Below, one piece after another: positions 14,512 through 22,913 of a DNA stretch of 47,482 bases. This stretch comes from Candidatus Kapaibacterium sp. (GTDB lineage Bacteria; Bacteroidota; Ignavibacteria; Kapaibacteriales; Kapaibacteriaceae): positions 1 to 47,482 of the forward strand of contig VEQR01000019.1 in NCBI GenBank assembly GCA_018883125.1, written 5' to 3'. Numbering within the stretch: position 1 is the first letter of the stretch; every line of letters starts with the position of its first letter. A program made the translations under genes and the position numbers. Below the pieces are notes generated by a model that was not told the DNA's origin, made no database searches, and saw nothing but the letters and a program-made list of their open reading frames with translations.

Positions 14512-15931
14512 ATACCGTTCGGCGGTTCAGTGCCTGATTTATCGGTGTATCGTTAGGAACCAGTGGCATAAGGAAACCGAAGCCCCGAGTACGAAGTCTC
14601 GTGGCATCGATGCCGCGAGTCACCAGTGCGTCTTTGACGGACTCGGCCCGCCGCTCCGACAGTTTCTGATTGTACTCTGCGCGGTTATCGTCGACGCCGT
14701 TGCGGGAGGCGTGACCCTGGATCTCGAGAACTACGTTGTCGAACCGCTGCAAGGCATCGGCCAGCTCGTCGAGGATCGGATACGATGATGTGTCGATGAT
14801 GCTCTCGTCGAACGCAAACAGAATACGCTTCGAAAACTCCGACGAGTCGATCATAGGATTGAGCGGCGTCTTGTCGTACACGCCCCTTGCAATGAGCGTG
14901 TCGCGTCCGGGAATGCGCACTGTCAGATCTGCCGTGTGCAGGCCTTCGAACTGCGGTGGCCGATAGGTGACGAGGTAGTAGTTGCGCAGGCTGTTCCAGA
15001 TGTCCTGAAAGATCGCCAGCAGATCGCGCTTGGTATAGGCCCGGTAGTACTTGCCGCCGGTGTAAAGTGATAGGTCCTGAAGGGGCTCATCCTTTGCAAA
15101 GCCAAACCCCACGCAGTAGATGGAGATGTTGTGTTTGGTGGCGTATTCATAGATCTCGGCCACCTTGGTGTTGGACGTGTTCTCGTCACCATCGGCAAAG
15201 ACAACACACACCTTCGGCTGATCAACGGGAACATCATTGAGCGTCTTAAGCGATGTCATGATCCCGTCATAGGTCGATGTGAAGAGTCCGATCGGACGCT
15301 TGACGTATTCGGAGAGCTCGCGCATCATCAATGCCGAGTCCGCCGTGAGCGGAAACACCGTCGTGATCACCTTGTGATACGCCGTAAGTGAGATCTTATC
15401 TACCTCGCGCTTCATTCCGATGAACAACCCCGTGCCCATATCCAGCGTTGGCTTGGCCCCCTTCATCGAACCCGAATTGTCGATGGCCAATGCAATGTTG
15501 GCCGGGATCGAGTCAAGCTCGCCGATCTCACGGACGGTGTAGTTTCTGACGGCCGAGTCTTTGACGCGCCGACGTGAGCCGAGGTGTTCGACCAGGGAAG
15601 GAAAGTAATCGGGAGCGCCTTCCTTCTTGTATGGGGCGGCCATGTGGGTGACAACGAAGCCCGTTGTGTCGATCACGCGAACGAACATGCGGATCGAGTC
15701 CGGGTAGGCATAGTGCTCAAGCTTCCAGACATCCGCACGGATGGTCTTGACGTCTGCGATCGAATCAATATGCCGTGTTGCGGTAAATCGAAGCTCCGTC
15801 GTGCGCTCACCATCATCCCGCAGATCGAAGTCCTGATTGAGGTACTTCGGCCCCTTACAGCTTGTCAGCAGCAGACAAGCAAGCAGCAGGGGGCTGAACC
15901 GGCGAAATGGCGATCTGGCATGTTCACTCAT
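14492..15931 (-). CDS. Lipoprotein with VWA and OmpA-like domains
   Basis: This 479-residue protein has a lipobox (LLLTSC), then a von Willebrand factor A domain with the metal-site motif DNSGSMKG and later FADGDENTSN. A C-terminal OmpA-like peptidoglycan-binding domain follows (LFAFDESIID, LEIQGHASRNGVDDNRAEYNQKLSERRAESVK given in part, RTVFKI). It probably tethers the outer membrane to peptidoglycan while presenting a protein-binding VWA domain. The ATG at 15931 is chosen because it begins the lipoprotein signal. It overlaps the MCE gene end by 8 nt, indicating co-translation. Confidence 0.85.
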   Translation of the reverse strand: MSEHARSPFRRFSPLLLACLLLTSCKGPKYLNQDFDLRDDGERTTELRFTATRHIDSIADVKTIRADVWKLEHYAYPDSIRMFVRVIDTTGFVVTHMAAPYKKEGAPDYFPSLVEHLGSRRRVKDSAVRNYTVREIGELDSIPANIALAIDNSGSMKGAKPTLDMGTGLFIGMKREVDKISLTAYHKVITTVFPLTADSALMMRELSEYVKRPIGLFTSTYDGIMTSLKTLNDVPVDQPKVCVVFADGDENTSNTKVAEIYEYATKHNISIYCVGFGFAKDEPLQDLSLYTGGKYYRAYTKRDLLAIFQDIWNSLRNYYLVTYRPPQFEGLHTADLTVRIPGRDTLIARGVYDKTPLNPMIDSSEFSKRILFAFDESIIDTSSYPILDELADALQRFDNVVLEIQGHASRNGVDDNRAEYNQKLSERRAESVKDALVTRGIDATRLRTRGFGFLMPLVPNDTPINQALNRRTVFKILRK

Positions 15932-16868
15932 GTCCGAGGCCGACGTTGACGTTGACACCTTTATTGCGGGCGTCCTGCAGAATGGCGCGGATCCAGTAGA
16001 GCGTGCTGTCGAATCTTTCTGCGAACTGCACATCATAGATCATGGAGTTGATGAGCCCCTTGCTGGCCCGAAACTCAACGATGACCGAATCAAGGCGGCG
16101 AACGAGCGTGTCAGCTCCGCCCAGAGCCTTGTCTGCACGGACCAGGGTGCCGTCGATCGATGTCAGCGTCGCATCCAAACGGTCGATGAGTCGAGACACC
16201 TTGGGCTCGTTTCGGTCGATGCTCGTGCGAAGCTGCGAGGCGATCGCCCGAAGGTCGCGGATAGACTGCCCGAGCGGATCCTTGTTGGCGGCGAACCATG
16301 AGCGCAGATCTTTGACAAAGACCGCCCCTTCCGAAGAGATGGTCTTGACGTCACTAACGAGCTGTCCGTCGCGGGTCAACTCAGTGAGCGTTCCGCTGAG
16401 CGAATCGAGTCGACGAACAATACTCACCGCATTGCCGCTGACATCTCCGAGCGTGGCAACCAGCTGACTGAGATCGGCCGAGATGGTACCGGGAATTTCC
16501 TTGCTCGCATCGAACGACGTACCGGGCGTACCTGGAATGATCTCGATCTTCTTTCCGCCGGTGATCTCGAGGATCATCACGCGCGCCTTGGCATCGGCGT
16601 GCAGATCCGAGACGTCGTCGATTTCGGCTGAGATCAGCACGGTACCGTTCTGGTTCACTACTGCGGTGACCTGGCCACGCTTGACGCCGTTGACCACGAT
16701 AGGGCTGCCGCTTTCGACGCCGCCGGAGGACTCGGCGCGAATGGTGATCTGCTTTCTGCTTGGGTCGAAGCTGACCCCTTTGCCAAGCATGATGCCGCCG
16801 ATCAGAAGGGCGATCGACAGAATGCTTACGATCCCGACACGAATCTCCGTGCTACGCGCAACGTCCAA
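15924..16868 (-). CDS. MCE/MlaD-family lipid-transport protein
   Basis: This 314-residue protein has one N-terminal membrane helix (about residues 10-30) followed by an MCE domain (GGVESGSPIVVNGVKRGQVTAV, then VMILEITGGKKIEIIPG). The tail is helical and may form a coiled coil. MCE proteins form hexameric rings or tubes that shuttle phospholipids across the periplasm. The partner ATPase and permease (MlaF/MlaE) are not in this window, which is common in this phylum. It is coupled to the downstream VWA-OmpA lipoprotein and lies 18 nt after ssb. Confidence 0.85.
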   Translation of the reverse strand: MDVARSTEIRVGIVSILSIALLIGGIMLGKGVSFDPSRKQITIRAESSGGVESGSPIVVNGVKRGQVTAVVNQNGTVLISAEIDDVSDLHADAKARVMILEITGGKKIEIIPGTPGTSFDASKEIPGTISADLSQLVATLGDVSGNAVSIVRRLDSLSGTLTELTRDGQLVSDVKTISSEGAVFVKDLRSWFAANKDPLGQSIRDLRAIASQLRTSIDRNEPKVSRLIDRLDATLTSIDGTLVRADKALGGADTLVRRLDSVIVEFRASKGLINSMIYDVQFAERFDSTLYWIRAILQDARNKGVNVNVGLGHE

Positions 16869-16886
16869 ACCGAATTCTCCAAGCTG

Positions 16887-17303
16887 TTAAAAGGGGATCT
16901 CGTCACCGCCGGCCGTTGACGTACCATTGTTGTTTTCAGTCTCGGAGTGGCTCGCAGATTGTTCAGGGCGCTTGGCATCAAGCAGCAACAGATTCTCGGC
17001 AACGATCTCCGTCACATACCTTTTGTTGCCGTCCCGATCATCGAACGAACGCGACTGGATCTTGCCCTCAACATAAAGTCGTGTGCCCCGCCGCACGAGG
17101 CGTTCCACAACATCAGCCAGACCCCTCCATGCGATCACAGTGTGCCAGTCCGTGTGTTCCTGAACGGCCCCGTCCTTGTCCTTCCAGGTTTCGGATGTTG
17201 CCATGCGGAACTGCGCGACTTTGACGCCGCTGGGCGTGAAGTTGACATCGGGATCCTTTCCTACGTTCCCGATGAGCATCACTTTATTGAGGGTGCGAGA
17301 CAT
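16887..17303 (-). CDS. ssb: Single-stranded DNA-binding protein
   Basis: This 138-residue SSB has a canonical OB fold (LNKVMLIGNVGKDPDV, QFRMATSE, DWHTVIAWRGLADVVERLVRRGTRLYVEGK partly quoted) and the acidic C-terminal tip DEIPF that recruits replication and repair partners. The ATG at 17303 gives the standard MSRTLNKV start; the longer upstream frame is not used. It coats single-stranded DNA in replication, recombination and repair. Confidence 0.93.
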   Translation of the reverse strand: MSRTLNKVMLIGNVGKDPDVNFTPSGVKVAQFRMATSETWKDKDGAVQEHTDWHTVIAWRGLADVVERLVRRGTRLYVEGKIQSRSFDDRDGNKRYVTEIVAENLLLLDAKRPEQSASHSETENNNGTSTAGGDEIPF

Positions 17304-17448
17304 ATGGTACCTCTTCCGTATACACGTGGGTTGAATACTGCGCCCAAGTGATTGTCGAAGTTCAAGTAAACTACGCAATATCTTGGCTTTACAGTCCATG
17401 ATGCACGGGGCCGTCGAAACGTGACATTCACCCGCGTAATTTGTCGGA

Positions 17449-18207
17449 ATGTTATCGCAAACATCAACACGTCACCTCGTGATCGATGGTCGGACATATG
17501 ATCTCGATCACGCTATCGACATATCCTTGCCGATCACTCCGGATGATTCGCTGAATGCCTTTTCTCTACCCCGCGCACGCTTCGAGCCCTTTCGCGTCGG
17601 GGCTTTCGTGGGTAGCATTGAAGAAGGCGGACCTGTTCGATGCGATGTCGTGACGCTTGCTCCTCACGGCAACGGAACACACACCGAATGCGTCGGTCAC
17701 ATTGCCGGACGTGGCTACACCGTTGACGAGTGCATGCGCGATCTGGTCGACTCTGCGACTCTCGTCAGCGTGGAACTTGCCCTGTCAGGGGGCGATCTTG
17801 TCGTATCCCGAACCGCTCTCGAAAGAGCATGGCAGCACGCATCGACAACGACCTTGATCCTTCGCACGCTCCCGAACGACCCGTCGAAGCGCACCCGTCA
17901 ATGGTCGGCCAACAACCCTCCCTACATCCACATCGATGCGATGGATCTGATCGTTGAGCGCGGCATCCGACATCTGATGGTAGACCTACCATCGGTTGAC
18001 CGCGAAGAAGATGCCGGCGCACTCGTTGCCCATCACCGCTTCTGGCAGTGGCCGCATGATCCGCGTCCGGACTGCACCATAACAGAGTTGATCTTTGTTC
18101 CCGATGCCGTCCCGGATGGCATCTATGGCGTGATGTTCAACGTCGCCCCTTTTCATGGCGACGCCGCTCCGTCAAGGCCGGTGTTGGTAGGGACGCTTCG
18201 CGTGTGA
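17449..18207 (+). CDS. Cyclase/kynurenine formamidase-like metal hydrolase
   Basis: This 252-residue protein belongs to the cyclase family. It carries HGNGTHTECVGH, the family's HxGTHxDxxxH metal-binding motif with Glu in place of Asp. A later DLPSVDREEDAGALVAHHRFW contributes the second conserved region. Characterised members hydrolyse N-formylkynurenine or related amides and lactones, but no tryptophan-degradation genes are nearby, so the substrate is open. A promoter-like TAATTTG lies 5 nt upstream. The last codons (GTLRV) are the apparent source of the 16-bp tandem repeats that follow. Confidence 0.8.
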   Translation: MLSQTSTRHLVIDGRTYDLDHAIDISLPITPDDSLNAFSLPRARFEPFRVGAFVGSIEEGGPVRCDVVTLAPHGNGTHTECVGHIAGRGYTVDECMRDLVDSATLVSVELALSGGDLVVSRTALERAWQHASTTTLILRTLPNDPSKRTRQWSANNPPYIHIDAMDLIVERGIRHLMVDLPSVDREEDAGALVAHHRFWQWPHDPRPDCTITELIFVPDAVPDGIYGVMFNVAPFHGDAAPSRPVLVGTLRV

Positions 18208-18265
18208 TACGCCTTCGGCGTGGGGGACGCTTCGCGTGGGGGACGCTTCGCGTGGGGGACGCTTC
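18191..18265. repeat. 16-bp repeats derived from the cyclase 3' end
   Basis: GGACGCTTCGCGTG occurs at 18191-18204 as the final codons of the cyclase gene. It then recurs in 16-bp tandem units starting at 18225, 18241 and 18257 (the last one incomplete). The copies appear to have arisen from the coding end by slippage or duplication. Confidence 0.85.
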
Positions 18266-18405
18266 GTCACTTGTCACTTGTCACTCGTCACTTGTCACTT
18301 GTCACTCGTCACTCGTCACTCGTCACTCGTCACTCGTCACTTGTCACTCGTCACTTGTCACTCGTCACTCGTCACTCGTCACTTGTCACTTGTCACTTGT
18401 CACTC
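18266..18405. repeat. 7-bp tandem repeat, 20 units (GTCACTY)
   Basis: Twenty perfect 7-bp units of GTCACTT or GTCACTC fill the space between two convergent genes without interruption. The array overlaps the last codons of the glycosyltransferase gene, whose stop at 18386-18388 lies inside it. All frames through it are open, which creates several spurious reading frames. Confidence 0.97.
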
Positions 18406-19423
18406 GCTGATACAGATTCACGATCTTCTGCACGGCGTCGGAATTGATTTGGCGGACAGGGGGCATGAGGCCCTTGCGCACATCGCCGATACATTGGCCG
18501 AGCGCGCGGGCAAGATCTGCAGGATCCTCGTTGCGAAAGAGGACGGTTCCATCGGGGCGTGGGACGGAGTCTGAGCCGATGGACCAGCGGCCGAGTTCGA
18601 GAGACTCGGAAAGTGTTAGGGAAGGGCCGCCCTCGGTTCGTGTTGGGCGGATAATGACGTGGGCGTGTGCTACCATCGGAGCAAGGGGGCCATTGAGATT
18701 CCGAATGACAGTGATCCTCTGATCGGCCATTATTCGTTGCTCGATCGGTGCCCAGCGCGAACGGTCGACAACATCGCCGATCGCAATGCAAAGGCGCACG
18801 TCGGTTTCGGTGATCAGCGACATTGCGTCTACAAGCACGTCGATTCCGTACAGGTCCTTCCCTTCGTACGTTACGATACGTCCGGCATTTGCGAGGAGGC
18901 GAACAGGAGCCCCCTTCCACTCATCCGGTACGAGGGTGCTCATTGGTGAGCGATGTTCCCATTGGCTAACAGGAAGTGTTGACGGGATGGTGCGCGTGAG
19001 CTTGTGCCGCACGCCGATGCGGGCATCGAGGTCCCGCACCACGGCATCGCTGATGCAGATGACGGCCTTTGCGCGTCGGTAGGCCCGAGCCAGTGACCTG
19101 CGGACACGTGCGCTGGTGAATTCCGGACGGTCGCGAAAGGAATGCACCGTCACCACGTACGGCGTTCGTGTCAGCCACCAGTAGAAGGAGAGCAATCGCA
19201 TCCAGCGATGGTTTCCTTCATCGGTATGGTAGTGAACAAGCGTTCGGCTGAAGAAGAATCCGAGTCCCAATCGTCCAACTCCATCCACACCAGCAGGTAC
19301 ACCGCCCTGCGAGATACCGGTGGCCTGCATGCCGAGTTGGCGCAGACCTTCGAGAAGCCGGATACCGTGCAGCGCAACGCCGCCAAAGGGCGGTGGGAAG
19401 GGGGCAAGCAGACGCACCTTCAT
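18386..19423 (-). CDS. GT4-family glycosyltransferase
   Basis: This 345-residue GT-B protein starts MKVRLLAPFPPPFGGVALHG, the N-terminal Gly-rich loop of GT4 enzymes. It has a C-terminal nucleotide-sugar site (RPTRTEGGPSLTLSESLELG, similar to the EGxxxxxxEA motif). It likely adds a sugar during surface glycan assembly. It follows the FkbM gene by 6 nt in the same operon. Its last residues (VTSDK) are encoded by the 7-bp repeat array, so unit gain or loss would alter the C-terminus. Confidence 0.85.
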   Translation of the reverse strand: MKVRLLAPFPPPFGGVALHGIRLLEGLRQLGMQATGISQGGVPAGVDGVGRLGLGFFFSRTLVHYHTDEGNHRWMRLLSFYWWLTRTPYVVTVHSFRDRPEFTSARVRRSLARAYRRAKAVICISDAVVRDLDARIGVRHKLTRTIPSTLPVSQWEHRSPMSTLVPDEWKGAPVRLLANAGRIVTYEGKDLYGIDVLVDAMSLITETDVRLCIAIGDVVDRSRWAPIEQRIMADQRITVIRNLNGPLAPMVAHAHVIIRPTRTEGGPSLTLSESLELGRWSIGSDSVPRPDGTVLFRNEDPADLARALGQCIGDVRKGLMPPVRQINSDAVQKIVNLYQRVTSDK

Positions 19424-19429
19424 GGTGAC

Positions 19430-20293
19430 TTATTCGCCTTCGGTCGGGATGAAGACAACATTGTCGTTCACATGTGGGGCATCCAATGCCGATGGAACGG
19501 CCGCCCCATCATCGGCGATGGTGAATGGTGCATACCCGCGCTCGACCATGAACTCTTTGATCTGACGGCTACTCATACCACGGTCGGCCTGAAGAACGTC
19601 GGACAGCTCCAGGATAACACGTGGACGAAACGTCCGGAGAACGTGGTCAGCCCCTTGCAGAACCTCGAACTCGGCACCCTCAACATCGACCTTGATAAGG
19701 TCAACTCGCTCAATGGACCACGTGCGCACAAACGCGTCGAGTGTTGTGGCAGGGATCTGTATGGATTCCTCCGTCACATTGCGCTCGTTGTACACGGTGC
19801 TGTGTGTTCCTGCATTCGCAGTCTTGGAAAGAAACAGATGCAATGTTCCTTCGATGTTGGAGACCGCTTCGCGATGAAGCGTAACGTTCGAGATACTGTT
19901 CAGCGCCATGTTCTCCTGAAAGCGGGCAGCATTCATGTCTTCCGGTTCAAAGGCGTGCACGGCTGTAGTTCGTCCTGCACTGGTGGCCATTGCCAGGGAG
20001 AGATATCCCATCTGCGCACCAACATCGACGCATACAGCACCCGGGGTGAGAAACGATCGGATATGTCGGATCGTAGGCAGCTCGTATGAACCGAACAGGT
20101 ACAGGTGCGCCTGAAGGTATTCGCTTGGGTCGATCTTCATGCGCAGTCCATGCCGCAGCGTGGTAACCGTAGCCTTGCCGGCCTTTGGAGCAAGCAGGGG
20201 AAGGTAGATGTTGACGAGGATCCAGTACTTCCCCCGTTCCATGGGGTACAGTCTGAGTATCATCCGCAGGAGGGAACCAAGTAGAGAGCGCAT
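19430..20293 (-). CDS. FkbM-family methyltransferase
   Basis: This is a 287-residue SAM-dependent methyltransferase. The SAM motif is AVCVDVGAQMGYLSLAMA, and IERVDLIKVDVEGAEFEVLQGA is the FkbM signature. Family members methylate hydroxyl groups of sugars or polyketides; next to a GT4 gene, a glycan sugar is the likely target. The ATG at 20293 is chosen because a TAnnTTTG promoter ends 3 nt before it. Longer in-frame versions would extend over the promoter. Confidence 0.85.
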   Translation of the reverse strand: MRSLLGSLLRMILRLYPMERGKYWILVNIYLPLLAPKAGKATVTTLRHGLRMKIDPSEYLQAHLYLFGSYELPTIRHIRSFLTPGAVCVDVGAQMGYLSLAMATSAGRTTAVHAFEPEDMNAARFQENMALNSISNVTLHREAVSNIEGTLHLFLSKTANAGTHSTVYNERNVTEESIQIPATTLDAFVRTWSIERVDLIKVDVEGAEFEVLQGADHVLRTFRPRVILELSDVLQADRGMSSRQIKEFMVERGYAPFTIADDGAAVPSALDAPHVNDNVVFIPTEGE

Positions 20294-20296
20294 TCG

Positions 20297-20304
20297 CAAA
20301 GTTA
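20297..20304 (-). promoter_or_regulatory. -7 promoter element of the fkbM-GT4 operon
   Basis: TAACTTTG on the minus strand, then CGA and the ATG at 20293. The spacing implies a leaderless transcript. It lies in the gap after the DUF1835-like gene. Confidence 0.7.
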
Positions 20305-20322
20305 TCACCTGTCCTAACCACA

Positions 20323-21117
20323 TCATGATGAACCGTCTACGCCGATGATGATCCGACGTGAGGGATCCCATTGCCAGACTGGGTTCTGCGATCGCACGGT
20401 GCATCCACCTACGTCGCGGGTAATGCTCAGGCCCTCCCGCTGACGTCGGGTCCATTCGATCTCCCGACGGATCTGCATATCGCCCCATCCATAGCGGTTT
20501 TCATCGATCGCCATAAATGCGGATATCAACGCGCTATCGTCGTCGATCCCCCGATCAAGCAGCTCATCGATGATCTCCTGCGGTCGGCCCATGCCGGAAA
20601 TGGTGCTCGGAAATCGTTCAAGGTGGGTCTGCATAGCCGGCAGAAAGGCACGCATCGACGGCGGGGCTTGCTCGACAAGGCCCTCGAGGATGCGTGGGTC
20701 ATCCTGCGTGTAAGCATGCCAGCATGAATGGAGAAACACGCGGTCAAGAAGCGATAGGGGGCTCGACTCTTTCGATGTGGTCCAGACGAGCTCCGGTACT
20801 TTCCGCAGGTGCGTGACGAGAAACATGAGATTCACGCAGCAGAAGAGGTCCGTGTCGAAGTGAAGATGAGCCCGTTGTGGTGGCAAGGAGGTGAGCTCCA
20901 CGAACGGATCCACAACCATCGCTTGATATGATCCTTGGGCAGCCCCATAGGCTGTTGCAACAAATCGGCTGCGGAGAGCAAACAGATCGTCAACAAATGG
21001 CCGCACGGGGCCGTCAGCCAGTGCTTCTCTCCATGCAACAACTCCCGTGCGTCCGGTTCGAATAAGGCGTTCGGCCTCAACGTCGCCACTGGCGATATGA
21101 ATCTCTACGGTATCCAT
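20323..21117 (-). CDS. DUF1835-like protein
   Basis: This 264-residue soluble protein starts MDTVEIHIASGDVEAERLIRTG. The HI-x-SGD opening followed by VVAWREALADGP fits the DUF1835 pattern. The C-terminal part has helices and an Arg-rich segment (RREIEWTRRQREG). The function of the family is unknown. It overlaps the AEC transporter gene end by 13 nt, so they are co-transcribed. Confidence 0.6.
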   Translation of the reverse strand: MDTVEIHIASGDVEAERLIRTGRTGVVAWREALADGPVRPFVDDLFALRSRFVATAYGAAQGSYQAMVVDPFVELTSLPPQRAHLHFDTDLFCCVNLMFLVTHLRKVPELVWTTSKESSPLSLLDRVFLHSCWHAYTQDDPRILEGLVEQAPPSMRAFLPAMQTHLERFPSTISGMGRPQEIIDELLDRGIDDDSALISAFMAIDENRYGWGDMQIRREIEWTRRQREGLSITRDVGGCTVRSQNPVWQWDPSRRIIIGVDGSS

Positions 21118-22028
21118 GCGAGAACCTGCGGTAACGTGAAGACAGAGAGCAGCGTCGAAACAAGTATCGCCTGCGCAAGCACCGATTCGTCGAGTCCGAA
21201 TCGTTCGGCAAACACCATCGTCAGCATCATCGTTGGCATGGCAGTTTCGAGCATTGTCGCCTGCAGCACATCGCGATCCATGATGATCGCTCCGGCCAGC
21301 GGCATCACAATGAGTGGCACCAGTACCGTGCGGATCAGCGCCGACGGTATCAGCAGCAGGATCGATTGTCCGGTTGGCAGGCGCAGTGCCAGACCAATGC
21401 TGAAGAGCATCAATGGTGCAACTACCTTGCCTGCCCCCTCGCAGGCCGACAGAAGCCAGCTCGGGGGCGTTACATCGAGGATGTTCACGACGATTCCCAG
21501 AGCGATCGCTATGATCGGCGGCAGGCGCAGGACTTCCACGATACCCTTCCCAAGAGATGCCGTGGTCTGACGCGTTCCGTAGTGCGAACTCATCACTGCT
21601 CCAACAGTGAAGAGCAAAGGCGTCATACCGAGGTAGTCGAAGAGGATCGGTACTCTACCAACATGTTCACCAACCACGGCTGTCGTGATGGGAAGTCCCA
21701 TGTACATCGCATTACACCATGCCGAGGCAAGGATCAGCGAGCCAATGGCGGGTGCCGTCAGACGTCGAGCCAGAAGCTTGGCATACACAAGCCAGCCGAC
21801 GCCGAAGCCCAGAAGTGCAGATGCAACAGAAACGATCGGCACGGTGATCAGATCAGAACTCACCGGGGCAGTACTGATGAAGGCAAACGTAAGAAACGGG
21901 ATAAAGACGTTCAGCACAATGGAGGAGATGATCCTTCGAATATCCGCCGGTGGAAGTGCACCCGGCAGATATCGGTAGGCAATTCCGGCTGCGGTGATCA
22001 CTGCAAGTCGAAGAAATACATCGGTCAT
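21105..22028 (-). CDS. AEC-family (auxin efflux carrier-like) transporter
   Basis: This 307-residue protein has about ten hydrophobic helices split into two halves, with the conserved NAMYMGLPI in helix 4 and a C-terminal ETAMPTMMLTMVFAERFGLD. Bacterial AEC carriers export or exchange organic acids such as malate. A near-match promoter (TAGTTTTC, minus strand, 22033-22040) precedes the ATG by 4 nt. It is divergent from the LytTR gene. Confidence 0.85.
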   Translation of the reverse strand: MTDVFLRLAVITAAGIAYRYLPGALPPADIRRIISSIVLNVFIPFLTFAFISTAPVSSDLITVPIVSVASALLGFGVGWLVYAKLLARRLTAPAIGSLILASAWCNAMYMGLPITTAVVGEHVGRVPILFDYLGMTPLLFTVGAVMSSHYGTRQTTASLGKGIVEVLRLPPIIAIALGIVVNILDVTPPSWLLSACEGAGKVVAPLMLFSIGLALRLPTGQSILLLIPSALIRTVLVPLIVMPLAGAIIMDRDVLQATMLETAMPTMMLTMVFAERFGLDESVLAQAILVSTLLSVFTLPQVLAWIP

Positions 22029-22075
22029 TCAGGAAAACTACGATGTAAAGAGGTGGACAACGAAGTATTTGGCAC

Positions 22076-22092
22076 TATGACAGAATATGACA
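22076..22092. promoter_or_regulatory. Direct repeat TATGACA-N3-TATGACA upstream of the LytTR gene
   Basis: Two TATGACA heptamers are spaced exactly 10 bp apart (22076 and 22086), one helical turn, in the AT-rich divergent region. This looks like a protein-binding site. LytTR proteins often bind paired direct repeats, so autoregulation is possible. The same heptamer recurs as an inverted repeat at 44778-44796. Confidence 0.35.
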
Positions 22093-22136
22093 TAGTTTCG
22101 ACATGTACGATCTGAGGTTTTGACTAGAGGTATGGT

Positions 22137-22898
22137 ATGTTTTTGCGACTCGCAATTGTTGTGCTGAAAGAGCATAGTCAGCAGCTCGAACATGGTATCA
22201 TGGAAGCGGCTGGTGCTGCCGTACAGTTCACGAGCTGGCATCACGATGCCAATGAGGCACGAATTCGCCTTGCACTTGCCGGACCAGATGTAATGATCAT
22301 CGCTTCTGGCTTAGAAGCGGCTGCAACGGAGGCTCTGATACGAGCCTGCGGGATAGCGGCGACTCCGGTGATCCTGTGGCAGTCCGAGCCAAACCACCCA
22401 GAACTTCCTGTAAGCGACTCGGTTGTTGGGATAGTGACGAGCTCCACCCCGACGAACGTTGTTGTTGATCTGCTTGAACGGTCAGCCCAACTGGCTTCAC
22501 ATCGTGCGGAAGCGATGGTGCAAAAACTACGGCAGCCGGGCGCTTCCTATCGCCCGGACATGATTGCCTTTCCGCACATCGGTGGTCTTGAAGTCCGAAG
22601 TATCGAATCGATCTGCCATGTGCGGGGTGACGGCAACTACACGGTGGTATCGTTCGACACCGGCAGCAACATTGTGATGTCGCGGACGATCGGCGATTAT
22701 GACGAGGTACTGCCGCCGAGCATGTTCCTGAGGATCCACCGATCACACTACATCAATATCCAGCAGGTCAGAAAGGTAGTTCGTGGCAAGATCATGCGTG
22801 TTGTCTTGAGCAACGAGGAAGTGGTGGACGTTGCGGACAGCAAGCGCGAGCAGCTTCTTCAATGTCTGAATATTCTCAGGCGCCGGAGAACCCCCTAA
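22137..22898 (+). CDS. LytTR-domain transcription regulator with degenerate receiver-like N-terminus
   Basis: This is a 253-residue protein. The C-terminal ~95 residues form a LytTR DNA-binding domain (IESICHVRGDGNYTVV, MSRTIGDYDEVLPPSMFLRIHRSHYIN in part). The N-terminal ~125 residues look like a CheY fold (LRLAIVVLKEHSQQLEHGI, PDVMIIASG), but the acidic pocket and a clear phospho-Asp context are not evident. It may respond to something other than phosphorylation. No histidine kinase is adjacent. A weak AGAGG lies ~9 nt before the ATG. Confidence 0.8.
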   Translation: MFLRLAIVVLKEHSQQLEHGIMEAAGAAVQFTSWHHDANEARIRLALAGPDVMIIASGLEAAATEALIRACGIAATPVILWQSEPNHPELPVSDSVVGIVTSSTPTNVVVDLLERSAQLASHRAEAMVQKLRQPGASYRPDMIAFPHIGGLEVRSIESICHVRGDGNYTVVSFDTGSNIVMSRTIGDYDEVLPPSMFLRIHRSHYINIQQVRKVVRGKIMRVVLSNEEVVDVADSKREQLLQCLNILRRRRTP

Positions 22899-22913
22899 GG
22901 GACGGCGGAATTT

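Noticed and set aside
18266-18405. Possible CRISPR array
   Set aside because: Units are 7 bp and contiguous with no spacers, and no cas genes are present.
18204-18574. Three overlapping frames encoding SLVTRHSSLVTCH-type repeats
   Set aside because: They are translations of the 7-bp tandem array, which has no stop in any frame.
22076-22110. Consensus CRP/FNR site
   Set aside because: The half-sites are TATGACA rather than TGTGA or TTGAT, and the main arrangement is a direct repeat.
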